A DNA stretch of 16,663 bases, from contig DAITMB010000113.1 of the NCBI GenBank assembly GCA_036835375.1, positions 1-16,663 of the forward strand, written 5' to 3'. Within the stretch, counting starts at the first letter, position 1, and each line of letters opens with the position of its first letter. Below, piece by piece: positions 1-8,299 of the stretch. Made by a program: the position numbers and the translations under genes. Origin of the DNA: JANQTF01 sp036835375 (lineage in GTDB: Bacteria; Bacteroidota; Bacteroidia; J057). The notes below the pieces were generated by a model. It did no database searches and was not told where the DNA came from. It saw only the letters and a program-made list of their open reading frames with translations.

Positions 1-1900
1 AGGCGGAAGAATTATAAGTGATCTGGACAGGGTCGTCTTGACACACGGAGGCAGGTAAGATGAAATCTGATTCTGGCACTGGGAAGACCGTAGTAGTCTG
101 GGTCGTGATAGGGCTGAGACAGCCTTTGTCATTCACCTGAAGGCTCAAGGTCTTGGTTCCGGGCGTGGTCCAGGTCACGTTGTGCGGGCCAATCCCAGCA
201 GGATTGGCAGGAGAACCTCCTCCGGTATCCCAATTGAATGTTGCAGTGGTGCTCGCATTGCCAGTGAAGCTCAGCAGCGCGGGTTGAAACGCGCAGATTT
301 GTGGCGTAATGGAGAAGAGAGAAGTAGGAATCGGATTGACGCTGATGGTCCTTACGGCCACATTGGAGAAGCAATTACCCTCTTGGACGGTGACAGTGAC
401 CGTCTTGATTCCGGGCTGATTCCAAGTGACGGTGTAAGGCCCTGGGCCTTGGCCAGAAATACTGGCTCCCACGCCAAAGTTCCAGATGTATTGATACCCG
501 GGTTTTTGGATCTGAGTGAATACCACTGTAACCGGGTCACCCAAACAGACATTCGCCGGCATGTTGAAGGCAGCTTGTGGCTTAGCGACGAAAGTGACAG
601 ACGCCACATCAGTATCAGAGCACCCATTGGGATCTGTCGCGGTGAGAGTATAGGTAAAGGTCGAACTGACTGGTGTTGAGAAGGAAGCTGTCGGATTGGG
701 CGAATTGGCAGGCCCCTGAAATCCCAGGCCCGAAGCCCAGGAATAGGTCACCCCCGGTACTGCAGGCCCTCCTAATATGACCACATCTCCTGAGCAAGCG
801 GACTGGTCGGGTCCTGCGTCGGCCTCAAAAGGATCAGTGATGGTGAGAATCGCCGTATCGCCGAGGCAGCTGAGGGCATCCAAGGCGAGGATGAGTGTCT
901 CGTCCGGCTCTGGTATCAAATCGTCAATGATAGTCACGATCAGATTGAAAGAATCTTGACCAGCAGGAATGACGACGCTGTCCGGAAAAATGACGTAGTC
1001 TGCACCCGGTGTAGCTGTACCAAAAACGTTAAATTTGATAGTCTGTGCCTGATTAATGGGCTCGGAGCGAAAAAACGTAAACATGCCATTTACACAGCCT
1101 TCCACTGCCGTGGGGTTATTCGGGTTGACTGGGTTACGAGCGATGACGCCTGGAGGCTCGATGCCGCAGGTAAGTGCTTCAACCAGCACACCTGAGTTGA
1201 TGCCTGTATCAGTTCCATCAGCGATGGCGATCTTCAGGGAATATATTTGGCAAGGCTGCACGATCATTCGAGCTGTAAGAACAACTGTCTGGCCGTTGTA
1301 ATCAAAGGGACTTACACCTGCCGCATTGTTTATGAAGAAGGCATTATTGAAGCCAGCATTCACGGTGTTGATCGAGACAAAGGTGGGTGGTGTGCTGGGG
1401 ACCAAGGCTACATTGGTAGGTCCCGCAAATCCGGGCCCAGTGATCCAAGCTGCAATACCATCATTGAAGACCGACCCCACGAAAGTAGGGTATTCATCAG
1501 ATCCAAAAACGAATCTAAACGTGACGGTATCGCAAGATGCCTCAAAATTAAAGGTGGTAGCACAAGCATTGTTGGTGTTGACCCCTAGCAAAGCACCAAG
1601 CTGAGGATCACCCGGGGAAAGGAAGGACCCACTGGTCATGATGAGGCCAGAGGTAAGCCCAAGGGTAGTCAGTGCAGCATTAAAGCCGCCCATGATGGGG
1701 AGTGGGACCGTTGCAGCGGCCGTGTCGCAGACAATGCCAATGTTGCTGATGGTCACGCCAGGCCCCGCTAGGTTTTCCACATACTGATTAAAGGGGGACC
1801 CAGTCGTGTAAGTTATCTGGGCGGAGGCCGGAAGATGGCTTCCTACCAAGAAGAGAATCAGACTCAGGTAGATTCCCGTTTGAAGTAGCATTCGTTTCAT
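1..1900 (-). CDS. Secreted choice-of-anchor L / Calx-beta-like / PKD-repeat surface protein (C-terminus beyond window)
   Basis: The minus frame opens with ATG at 1900 and stays open to the left edge (about 633 codons), so the 3' end is missing. Residues 1-28 form a signal peptide (Lys/Arg, hydrophobic core, ASAQ cleavage region). Residues about 45-240 match the choice-of-anchor L domain: FGSDEYPTFVGSVFNDG is at about 132-148, and the domain closes with an ADGTDTGINSGV stretch. Residues about 248-345 resemble a Calx-beta domain, with a PEPDET-type loop. From about 355 there are at least three PKD/Ig-like repeats of roughly 80 residues, and a fourth begins at the edge. Each repeat pairs two cysteines and has a WNF/WDT-like strand. 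Such proteins in Bacteroidota are large exported adhesin-like surface proteins, often T9SS cargo; a sorting domain would lie outside the window. It starts 52 nt after the SUI1 gene on the same strand and could be co-transcribed. The family call is firm; the ligand is unknown. Confidence 0.85.
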   Translation of the reverse strand, partial: MKRMLLQTGIYLSLILFLVGSHLPASAQITYTTGSPFNQYVENLAGPGVTISNIGIVCDTAAATVPLPIMGGFNAALTTLGLTSGLIMTSGSFLSPGDPQLGALLGVNTNNACATTFNFEASCDTVTFRFVFGSDEYPTFVGSVFNDGIAAWITGPGFAGPTNVALVPSTPPTFVSINTVNAGFNNAFFINNAAGVSPFDYNGQTVVLTARMIVQPCQIYSLKIAIADGTDTGINSGVLVEALTCGIEPPGVIARNPVNPNNPTAVEGCVNGMFTFFRSEPINQAQTIKFNVFGTATPGADYVIFPDSVVIPAGQDSFNLIVTIIDDLIPEPDETLILALDALSCLGDTAILTITDPFEADAGPDQSACSGDVVILGGPAVPGVTYSWASGLGFQGPANSPNPTASFSTPVSSTFTYTLTATDPNGCSDTDVASVTFVAKPQAAFNMPANVCLGDPVTVVFTQIQKPGYQYIWNFGVGASISGQGPGPYTVTWNQPGIKTVTVTVQEGNCFSNVAVRTISVNPIPTSLFSITPQICAFQPALLSFTGNASTTATFNWDTGGGSPANPAGIGPHNVTWTTPGTKTLSLQVNDKGCLSPITTQTTTVFPVPESDFILPASVCQDDPVQITYNSSA

Positions 1901-1937
1901 AAGCAAGCAAGAATTGAAACATCCGAGTGGTCACGTG

Positions 1938-1962
1938 GGTAAAAAAGCGGAATCAACCGCCA
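1938..1962 (-). terminator. Weak terminator-like hairpin at the end of the SUI1 gene
   Basis: Read on the minus strand, GCGG and CCGC (1957-1960 and 1947-1950) can pair around a six-base loop and are followed by six T residues (1946-1941). The SUI1 stop codon lies inside the loop. The stem is only 4 bp, so termination may be partial, leaving room for read-through into the PKD gene 52 nt away. Confidence 0.3.
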
Positions 1963-2294
1963 GATCGTTTGTGTCGGTACCCGAGGGCTGTGAGGCGAAG
2001 TTCGACTTTGGGGCGAACATCGCCTTGTAAGAGGATGATGTTTTCTTTGGCTGTGCCACCGACCCCACAATGGCTTTTGAGGATTTTGCCGAGCTCTGTC
2101 AGATCCTCGTCACTCCCCACAAATCCGGTGATTCGGGTAGAGAGCTTATTTCCTTTGAGGCGATCGAGGTGAATGCGGAGGTCTTGACGATCAGGGGAAA
2201 GAGTTATCGCATGTGGCGTATCTGACCGATCCTTGGAATAGTTCGGGTTAGTTGAATATACGATACCGCCTTTGCTGGATTTTCCCTTCGCCAT
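1953..2294 (-). CDS. yciH: SUI1/YciH-family translation initiation factor-like protein
   Basis: This 113-residue protein belongs to the bacterial YciH branch of the SUI1/eIF1 fold. Residues 1-35 form a basic, flexible N-terminal tail. The SUI1 core follows: a basic strand around HLDRLKGNKLSTRITGF, then ELGKILKSHCGVGGTAKENI (about 67-86), then ILLQGDVRPKVELRLTALGY. The CGxGGT segment and the QGD(V/H)R segment are the hallmarks of the family. In eukaryotes the fold monitors start-codon selection on the small ribosomal subunit; E. coli YciH has IF3-like discriminating activity in vitro, and its cellular role is modest. The length is typical (105-115). The ATG at 2294 is followed by a Lys-rich start, as in relatives. 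No Shine-Dalgarno is visible, which is usual in Bacteroidota. Confidence 0.9.
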   Translation of the reverse strand: MAKGKSSKGGIVYSTNPNYSKDRSDTPHAITLSPDRQDLRIHLDRLKGNKLSTRITGFVGSDEDLTELGKILKSHCGVGGTAKENIILLQGDVRPKVELRLTALGYRHKRSGG

Positions 2295-2543
2295 TATCGA
2301 TGTGTCGTTAAGTAAAGTTAGGATTTTTCAATGAAATTTGCAGGAATTATTACAAATCAGGATAGAAGATGTTTGCCCTTCGCTAAACCACTATTCGCCA
2401 ATCTTACCTCGCTATTGTCAAGCCCAAGTGGCTGATGACCCCGATAAGTGACCATTTCCAGTCTTTTGCTTTGCTGCTTTCCATTTGCTTCAAATATTTT
2501 TACAAACCGCGTCTTACCCGCTTATGTTGGGGAAATATGAGTT

Positions 2544-3392
2544 TCATGTAAGCGATTCTACCAAATTTAGCCATGATTTTTGCAGAAATATGACCTGCTG
2601 CCAGTTCTCTTCCTTCCAGCACCGATCTCGATAGGCACACACCGGCTGGATACCGCGGACGGTATTGGTCAGGAAGATAGCATCGGCTTTTCGAAGTTCG
2701 TCAGGTCGCAGGCTCCTTTCCACCAAAGTATAAGGTAGATGTTCCAGCATCGCCAAGACTTGCCGACGCATGATGCCGTCGAGGCAGCCGCTGGATAGGG
2801 GAGGTGTGATGAAGGTCGTGCCCTTGACTTGAAAGACATTGGCTGCAGAAGCCTCGACGATTCTGCCCTTCGGGTCAAATAAAAACGCTTCGTCTGTTCC
2901 TGCATCGCGTGCTTGCCTCGCAGCAATGACATAAGGGAGTGCAGAGGCCGTTTTGAAACCAGATATTCCAGCCGCGACGACGCTGAACCCACGAAAATCG
3001 CTCACTGTGATGGGCTCCGGTTCTCGAAAATATTCTTTCTCCAGGATAGCCCCTTCGAGTAGGTAGGAAGCGCTGTCCGTCACTGGGCGGTAGGTGCCCC
3101 CACCTTCGCGCCACACATGAAGCCGTAGGCGAGCAGGCCCCGTGAGCTCTTGTCGCTGCAAATAGGTGTGGATGGCTTGTCGAATGCGAAATTTCCAATG
3201 ATCAGGATCAAAACGGTAGCCAAGCGCCAACATCCCGCGAAATAGTCGCTCGAAATGCGCTTCTAGTAAAATGGCTACCCCCTTGTACACGCGGATGGTC
3301 TCAAACAATCCATCCCCATATCGAAAACTGCGGTTCCAAGCCATCGCTGGTACCTCGTCGTGCGCATAAGGCTGGTCATTGAGAATGATCAT
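2544..3392 (-). CDS. Class IV aminotransferase / aminodeoxychorismate lyase-like PLP enzyme
   Basis: This is a fold-type IV PLP enzyme of 282 residues counted from the ATG at 3392. Lys147 in GFKTAS is the expected Schiff-base lysine, and Glu180 in RIVEASAAN is the conserved glutamate contacting the pyridine nitrogen. SSGCLDGIMRRQ (about 200-211) is the phosphate-binding signature, and the N-terminal FRYGDGLFETIR (23-34) is the family's substrate-loop start. The family includes branched-chain aminotransferase (IlvE), D-amino acid aminotransferase and 4-amino-4-deoxychorismate lyase (PabC). The sequence alone does not decide between them, but the short length and GDGLFETIR favour a PabC-like or uncharacterised member over IlvE. 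The frame stays open upstream to an ATG at 3479, but the extra 29 residues are hydrophobic and basic without family likeness, so I chose 3392. It diverges from the S9 peptidase gene. Confidence 0.88.
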   Translation of the reverse strand: MIILNDQPYAHDEVPAMAWNRSFRYGDGLFETIRVYKGVAILLEAHFERLFRGMLALGYRFDPDHWKFRIRQAIHTYLQRQELTGPARLRLHVWREGGGTYRPVTDSASYLLEGAILEKEYFREPEPITVSDFRGFSVVAAGISGFKTASALPYVIAARQARDAGTDEAFLFDPKGRIVEASAANVFQVKGTTFITPPLSSGCLDGIMRRQVLAMLEHLPYTLVERSLRPDELRKADAIFLTNTVRGIQPVCAYRDRCWKEENWQQVIFLQKSWLNLVESLT

Positions 3393-3585
3393 GATCAAAG
3401 AAAGGAATATTTTCGGCACGGGCAGGAAAATTCGCCATCGAATCCTCGACTCCAAAAAGAAAGGCTGCCCCGAATGCATCCATCAGTAGCAAGGACCTCA
3501 CTTGCCTGTCTCCCACAATTTGATCAATTTCCCAATCTATTTTATGACCTTCATCTTCCCATCAACAGTTCCAATTACTTGATAC

Positions 3586-5634
3586 ATGAAAAGATTATTG
3601 ACGCTTAGCTGCTTCCTGATCGCATCCAGTCTAGCCCTCCTCGCACAGAACACTTCTCTCAGCCCCGAAAAACTCTGGGAATTGGGCCGTGTGTCGATCG
3701 ATGCCATTTCTCCCGATGGGGAAACGGTGCTCTACGGGGTGACTCGCTATGACATCGCTGAGAACCGCGGCAATCGCGACTTATTCACGATTCCTGCTCA
3801 AGGTGGCCAGGCACGCAAAATCACCGCTTTCAATGGCAGCGAGTTCAACGGCCAATATCGACCAGATGGGGCTAGAATTGGGTTTCTCTCCGCACAGTCC
3901 GGTTCCGTGCAGCTCTGGGAAATGAATCCCGACGGTTCGGATACCAAGCAGGTGTCGAACATCGAAGGAGGAATCACGGGCTTTTTGTATTCGCCCGCTG
4001 GCGATAAGCTCCTTTACACCCAAGAGGTGAAAATCGACGCTACCCTCACAGAATTGTACCCCGATTTGCCCAAAGCCAATGCGCGCATCATCGACGACTT
4101 GATGTATCGCCACTGGAATGAGTGGGAAGATGGGTTTTACAGCCACATTTTTTTGATTGGATATTCAAATGGTGTCCTTTCGGGCGAGCCGCTTGACATC
4201 ATGGCTGGCGAACGCTTCGATTCGCCCCTCAAGCCTTTTGGAGGCATGGATCAAATCGCGTGGAGTCCTGACGGATATTACCTTGCTTACACCTGCAAGA
4301 AGCTCAGCGGAAAGGAGTATGCCGAAAGTACCAACTCCGACATTTATCTCTACGATCTTCAGGGCGAACGCACCACGAATCTCAGCGAAGGAATGCCGGG
4401 CTACGACATGAATCCCGTGTTTTCTCCGGACGGGAAGTCGATCGTGTGGAATAGCATGGAGAAGGCGGGGTACGAGTCGGATCGCAACCGCGCGATGATC
4501 ATGGAGGTAGGCGGCACCCAACCTCGCGAACTGAGCTCGAGTTTGGACCTCAATGTGAATCATCCAGTGTGGAGCCGCGATGGCAAAGAGCTGTACTTCA
4601 GCAGCGAAATCCAAGGAACTATTCAGTTGTGTGCATTGACAGTGGAGGATCAAAAGTTTCGCCAAATCACTTCCGGCGATCACAATATCAATGCATTTGT
4701 AGCTTCTAGCAAAGGATTTGTGGTGGACCGATCTACGATCAGCGCTCCTTCTGAGCTATTCCGCGCAGACGCAAAGGGAAGCCTCACAGCGATCACGACA
4801 ATCAACCAAGCCATTCTCGCGCCCATCAAAATGGGCAAAGTGGAGAAGCGCATGATCAAAGCCACCGACGGCGAAGACATTCTCACATGGGTGATTTATC
4901 CGCCAGATTTTGACGAATCGAAGGAATATCCTGCCTTGCTCTATTGCCAGGGCGGTCCACAGTCCACAGTGAGCCAGTTTTTTTCTTATCGCTGGAACTT
5001 CCAACTCATGGCAGCCAATGGCTACGTCGTGGTGGCACCCAACCGCCGCGGATTGCCCTCCTTTGGCCAGCAGTGGAACAAAGATATTTCTCTCGACTGG
5101 GGCGGGCAGGCCATGAGCGACCTTCTCTCTGCCATTGATGAGATGAAGCAAGAGCCATTTATCGATGAGAATCGCCTCGGTGCCGTGGGTGCGAGTTTTG
5201 GTGGATACTCAGTGTATTGGCTTGCCGGAAATCATCAAAAGCGATTCAAGGCGCTCATTTCGCATTGTGGATTGTTCAATTTAGAGAGCTGGTATGGGAC
5301 CACAGAAGAGTTGTTTTTTGCGAATCAAGACGTAGGCGGCCCCTATTGGAATCCCAACCGCGACTCGAAGATCAGTTACGAAATTCACTCCCCTCATAAA
5401 TATGTAGGCAACTGGGATGCTCCAATGTTGGTGATTCACGGCGAAAAAGACTTTCGCGTGCCGATCAGCGAAGGAATCCAAGCCTTTCAGGCAGCGCAAT
5501 TGCAGGGCGTGCCTTCCCGATTTCTGTATTTCCCTACCGAAGGGCACTGGGTGCTTGGCCCGCAGAACGGACTTCTATGGCATCGCGTGTTTTTCGAATG
5601 GCTGGATCGCTGGCTGGTAGAGGAAGAGGAGTAG
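3586..5634 (+). CDS. Secreted S9 family (prolyl oligopeptidase/DPP-type) serine peptidase
   Basis: This 682-residue protein has a signal peptide (residues 1-20, cut near LLAQ). Residues about 25-410 form a beta-propeller with TolB/WD40-like repeats bearing the motif (F/W)SPDG (for example ISPDG 41-45, AWSPDG 225-230, FSPDG 279-283). The C-terminal alpha/beta hydrolase runs from about 425 to 680. The catalytic triad is visible: Ser537 in GASFGG, Asp622 in HGEKDFRVP, and His654 in EGHWV. An oxyanion-type GGPQ loop lies at 456-459. The arrangement matches S9 dipeptidyl or acylaminoacyl peptidases, most like the periplasmic DPP5-type enzymes of Bacteroidota that release dipeptides for amino acid use; substrate preference is inference. 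Length fits the family (about 680-700). It is a single-gene unit with a hairpin terminator just after it, and no operon partner is visible. Confidence 0.92.
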   Translation: MKRLLTLSCFLIASSLALLAQNTSLSPEKLWELGRVSIDAISPDGETVLYGVTRYDIAENRGNRDLFTIPAQGGQARKITAFNGSEFNGQYRPDGARIGFLSAQSGSVQLWEMNPDGSDTKQVSNIEGGITGFLYSPAGDKLLYTQEVKIDATLTELYPDLPKANARIIDDLMYRHWNEWEDGFYSHIFLIGYSNGVLSGEPLDIMAGERFDSPLKPFGGMDQIAWSPDGYYLAYTCKKLSGKEYAESTNSDIYLYDLQGERTTNLSEGMPGYDMNPVFSPDGKSIVWNSMEKAGYESDRNRAMIMEVGGTQPRELSSSLDLNVNHPVWSRDGKELYFSSEIQGTIQLCALTVEDQKFRQITSGDHNINAFVASSKGFVVDRSTISAPSELFRADAKGSLTAITTINQAILAPIKMGKVEKRMIKATDGEDILTWVIYPPDFDESKEYPALLYCQGGPQSTVSQFFSYRWNFQLMAANGYVVVAPNRRGLPSFGQQWNKDISLDWGGQAMSDLLSAIDEMKQEPFIDENRLGAVGASFGGYSVYWLAGNHQKRFKALISHCGLFNLESWYGTTEELFFANQDVGGPYWNPNRDSKISYEIHSPHKYVGNWDAPMLVIHGEKDFRVPISEGIQAFQAAQLQGVPSRFLYFPTEGHWVLGPQNGLLWHRVFFEWLDRWLVEEEE

Positions 5635-5656
5635 CTCGAAAAGATGGATTACAGAT

Positions 5657-5697
5657 CGCAGGTGCTTCGTCAGAGGTGCCTGCGGTTTTGGTTTCTG
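5657..5697 (+). terminator. Rho-independent terminator of the S9 peptidase gene
   Basis: A 9-bp stem (5657-5665 with 5676-5684; two wobble pairs) encloses a 10-base loop and is followed by a T-rich run (TTTTGGTTT). It begins 23 nt after the stop codon of the S9 peptidase. Confidence 0.5.
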
Positions 5698-5773
5698 TAG
5701 CAAAGGATGGGAGGAGGAAATTGGCCATTCTTTCTCCGGAGAATCCTCATCCTAGGACAGGAATGATACCTTT

Positions 5774-6610
5774 ATGGACAAGATTCAGCATATTTCTTCC
5801 TTCAAACTCACAAACTTCAAGCAATTCAAAAGTCTTGAGCTGGACCACATGGGTCAGTTCAATCTGATTGTAGGAGATAACAATGTGGGGAAGACTTCGC
5901 TGTGGGAGGTGTTGTTGGTGCATGATGATCCAATGTTTGGCTTTGGCGTGTGGGAATCACGATTGGGACTGGAAGAAATCCATGGTTTGTCGGGGCAATA
6001 AGATCGTCCGTTTCGGTATTTTGTGAATGCAGGTAAATTAGCAAGAAAGGGTCGGCTAAATATTGATATCGAGATAGGGCATCACTCGGGCGAATTCAAT
6101 GTGATTCGCGTTGATTTCAGTCGGCAGTATGGCGTTGGATATGAGTTTATTCACAATGGAAAATCGATAAAAATCAGAGACGCTGGAAGACTAGAAGGGA
6201 TGCAGATTCCTTTTATTCCTGCAGTAATTTGGCATGGGAAGGAATTGGGTCAGGTTTACAATGACAATATTCAGAGTGCCCCAGAAAAGCGAAAAACCAT
6301 TGTTGAAAACCTGAGAACGCTGGTAGATGACCTGGAGGATGTGGAAATCTCTGCTCAAACCAAGGACATCCCTCTCCTTCTGAGTCGCGAAGATCAAGAT
6401 GCATCCATCCTGCTCGCCATGGATGGCGAAGGCATCATTTAGCTGGCTCGTCTTCTGATGGAACTCCAAATTTGGAGAGGTCAACGCCTCATGGAGTATT
6501 GGTCCTGTTACCTTTCCGAAGGTCTCTTCCGATGTCGTCGGGGGCATTTCTGGCTGTCAGCCTTCGCCTTGGCTCCCAGAAAGAACATTTCCGAGAAAAA
6601 GGAGAACTAA
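5774..6610 (+). pseudogene. Decayed AAA-type (AAA_15/RecF-like) ATPase, two in-frame stops, no Walker B
   Basis: The frame starts at ATG 5774 and gives an N-terminus typical of AAA_15/SMC-like ATPases: a beta hairpin (FKLTNFKQFKSLEL) then Walker A GDNNVGKTS at about residues 35-43. A TAA at 5999-6001 interrupts the frame. The same frame then continues with sensible protein (through 6439), including RKTIVENLRTLVDDLEDVEIS and an AMDGEGI segment. A TAG at 6440-6442 is followed, still in frame, by LARLLMELQIWRGQRLM, which in relatives precedes the Walker B strand. After this the sequence stops looking like the family, and no hhhhDE Walker B or signature follows; the frame ends at TAA 6608. The family acts as ATPases of defence or DNA-metabolism genes. 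I read this as a pseudogene with two nonsense changes and a 3' deletion. Sequence errors could account for the single stops but not the missing Walker B. Confidence 0.75.
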
Positions 6611-6910
6611 CTTCAGAAATTTTGCATCATTAAAAGACGAAAAAAGGCGAAGAAGTAGCGTTTCAAGCAATGTCAATATTTAACCAATAAACAGGAAATA
6701 GTCAGGAGGGAAATTACGGCTCATCCCCAGGTGATTATCACTTATTAAATAGACCATGAGGCAGTTATCGCAACGGACATCTATGATTCTCGGTCAGATT
6801 GGTACATCACCTACTCACTCAGCATCCACCCTGGTTCGTAATCCCTTGTCCCTTGTCCTACCCTGCTCCGGATTTCTCTTCCCGTTTAGAGTGAAAATGG
6901 ATCATCCCCC
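6611..6910. other. AT-rich intergenic stretch, no gene seen
   Basis: Between the ATPase remnant and the glycosyltransferase promoter I see no RNA gene and no convincing coding frame. The one open frame, starting at 6756, is low in family-like sequence and overlaps the glycosyltransferase start. A short direct repeat of CCCTTGT occurs near 6842. This is probably decayed DNA continuing from the ATPase pseudogene. Confidence 0.5.
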
Positions 6911-6918
6911 TATCTTTG
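6886..6918 (+). promoter_or_regulatory. Bacteroidota-type promoter of the glycosyltransferase
   Basis: TATCTTTG at 6911-6918 is a perfect match to the Bacteroidota -7 consensus TAnnTTTG. A weak -33-like TTTAG lies about 22 nt upstream (near 6886). A start near 6925 would give a leader of about 60 nt before ATG 6986. Confidence 0.45.
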
Positions 6919-6939
6919 TGCACGTTGTGAAATCATTGG

Positions 6940-6968
6940 TGATCTTTGAGAAATCGTATCAAAGATCA
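6940..6968. promoter_or_regulatory. Perfect 10-bp inverted repeat in the glycosyltransferase leader
   Basis: TGATCTTTGA (6940-6949) and TCAAAGATCA (6959-6968) are exact reverse complements separated by nine bases (6950-6958). It lies between the predicted promoter and the start codon, with 17 nt to ATG 6986. It can be a dimeric-regulator operator or an RNA hairpin that affects translation. There is no T-run after it, so it is not a terminator. Confidence 0.5.
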
Positions 6969-6985
6969 GAAAACAAGTGCCTTTT

Positions 6986-8266
6986 ATGTCTCAGCTCCGC
7001 AAAATCGTCTGCTTTGGCCCTGGACCGATGTTCAAAGGCGGCATCGCCAATTATAATACCTCTCTCGCCAAGGCGCTGAATTTACTGCCCGACACGGAGG
7101 TCCACATCGTGTCGTGGACGCAACAATATCCTGCCATCATTCCACGCGATTTTGTGGATCGAAGCTCTACCCAGACCTTTCTGGAAGGTACTGACATTCA
7201 GGTTACTTACCTCACGAATTACAACAGCCCCGGCACGTGGAAAGATACGTATCGATGGATCCGCGACCTCGCGCCAGATATCGTCATCTTTCAGTGGGCC
7301 ATCGCTTTGCAGGGCTTGCCCATGGGTCGGATTGCCCGTCGACTGCGGCGGCATGGTGGGATTGAAGTCATCTTTGACGTCCATGTGCTGGTGCAAAAAG
7401 AGGCCAGTGTTCTCGATAAATTCTTCACCAAATACGGCCTCCAGGCAGCGGATACTTTTATTGCCCATGCCTATACCACCGCCCAAGAACTCCAGGCGAC
7501 CTTCCCTAAAGAAGTCTTTGAAGTGAATGAATCGGGCGAAAGGGCCGGAGGAAAAGCCAAGACCATCATCAAGCTGTTTCATCCGGTATATAATTTATTC
7601 CAACCTGATCCTGCCTTCGATGTGGAGGCCGTCAAAGCGGAGATGGGCTTGCGAAAGCATGTCTTCCTGTTTTTTGGATTCATCAGAAAATACAAAGGAC
7701 TCCATCACGTGATTCCGGCCTTCGCGAAGGTGCGCGCACAGCGCGAGGACGTGAGTTTGCTGATTGTTGGAGAATCTTTTTGGCAAACGCTCGACGACTC
7801 CAAATGGTCCACCCAACTCAAAAATGCCTTGTTTGGCTTTGCTAAAAGCCTGTTTCTCCGCAAAAGCGACGACGAACGTGCATATCGCCCCCTGGCACTC
7901 ATTGAAGAGTACCACCTCGCAAAAGATTGTGTCGTGGTGAATGAATTTGTCGCCAACGAGCACGTGCATCGCTACTTTCAAGTGTCCGATGCCATTCTGA
8001 CTTACTATCTCACGGCTACGCCATCTGGGGTGGAGTCATTGGCTTATAATTTTCACATGCCCGTGCTGGCCACGAATGTGGGCCACTTTCCCGAAACGGT
8101 CACTCCGGGGTTCAATGGCTACCTGGCCGAGCCCGAAAATATTGATAGCATGGCAGCGCAAATGCTTCGTTTTCTCGAACATCCCATCGACCGGGCCAAT
8201 GTGGAAAAAGCTGCTCGGGAAATGAGTTGGGAAAATTATGCACGCGCGATCATGCGGGGCAGATAG
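6986..8266 (+). CDS. GT-B fold glycosyltransferase (group 1 / GT4-like)
   Basis: The protein has 426 residues counted from ATG 6986; an in-frame GTG at 6977 is less likely. Residues 11-22 (GPGPMFKGGIAN) form the N-terminal glycine-rich loop that in GT-B enzymes packs against the acceptor site. Residues about 220-245 hold the second-domain start FLFFGFIRKYKGLHHVIPAF, the usual R/K-bearing donor-phosphate segment. Residues about 346-372 (PSGVESLAYNFHMPVLATNVG) form the conserved nucleotide-sugar loop with Glu350. There is no signal peptide or transmembrane segment, so it should act in the cytoplasm or at the inner face of the membrane. Donor and acceptor are not readable. The gene stands alone, convergent with the subtilase gene 33 nt away, rather than in a polysaccharide cluster, which is slightly unusual. 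The short linker between domains carries an extra helical Lys/Arg-rich insertion near residues 270-290. Confidence 0.88.
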   Translation: MSQLRKIVCFGPGPMFKGGIANYNTSLAKALNLLPDTEVHIVSWTQQYPAIIPRDFVDRSSTQTFLEGTDIQVTYLTNYNSPGTWKDTYRWIRDLAPDIVIFQWAIALQGLPMGRIARRLRRHGGIEVIFDVHVLVQKEASVLDKFFTKYGLQAADTFIAHAYTTAQELQATFPKEVFEVNESGERAGGKAKTIIKLFHPVYNLFQPDPAFDVEAVKAEMGLRKHVFLFFGFIRKYKGLHHVIPAFAKVRAQREDVSLLIVGESFWQTLDDSKWSTQLKNALFGFAKSLFLRKSDDERAYRPLALIEEYHLAKDCVVVNEFVANEHVHRYFQVSDAILTYYLTATPSGVESLAYNFHMPVLATNVGHFPETVTPGFNGYLAEPENIDSMAAQMLRFLEHPIDRANVEKAAREMSWENYARAIMRGR

Positions 8267-8299
8267 GTCCTGAAAGCACCAGTGAAAAATTACCAAGAG

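Noticed and set aside
182..1604. Several plus-strand open frames (182-679, 956-1195, 1247-1588, 1326-1604)
   Set aside because: They lie opposite the PKD protein, whose minus frame is unbroken and family-like; the plus frames overlap one another and match nothing I recognise.
2295..2543. Possible RNA gene or promoter between SUI1 and the PLP enzyme
   Set aside because: A TAACTTTA resembles a -7 element but no -33 partner is at the right distance; no tRNA-like fold or strong hairpin seen.
3500..3585. Promoter for the S9 peptidase (TATTTTAT near 3537 with TTTG upstream)
   Set aside because: Only four of six fixed -7 positions match, and the spacing of about 15 nt is too short.
4165..4683. 172-codon minus-strand frame inside the S9 peptidase
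   Set aside because: Antisense shadow of a gene with clear catalytic triad and propeller motifs.
6756..7079. 107-codon plus frame before and across the glycosyltransferase start
   Set aside because: It overlaps the promoter-like element and the first 90 bases of the glycosyltransferase in another frame, with no recognisable content.
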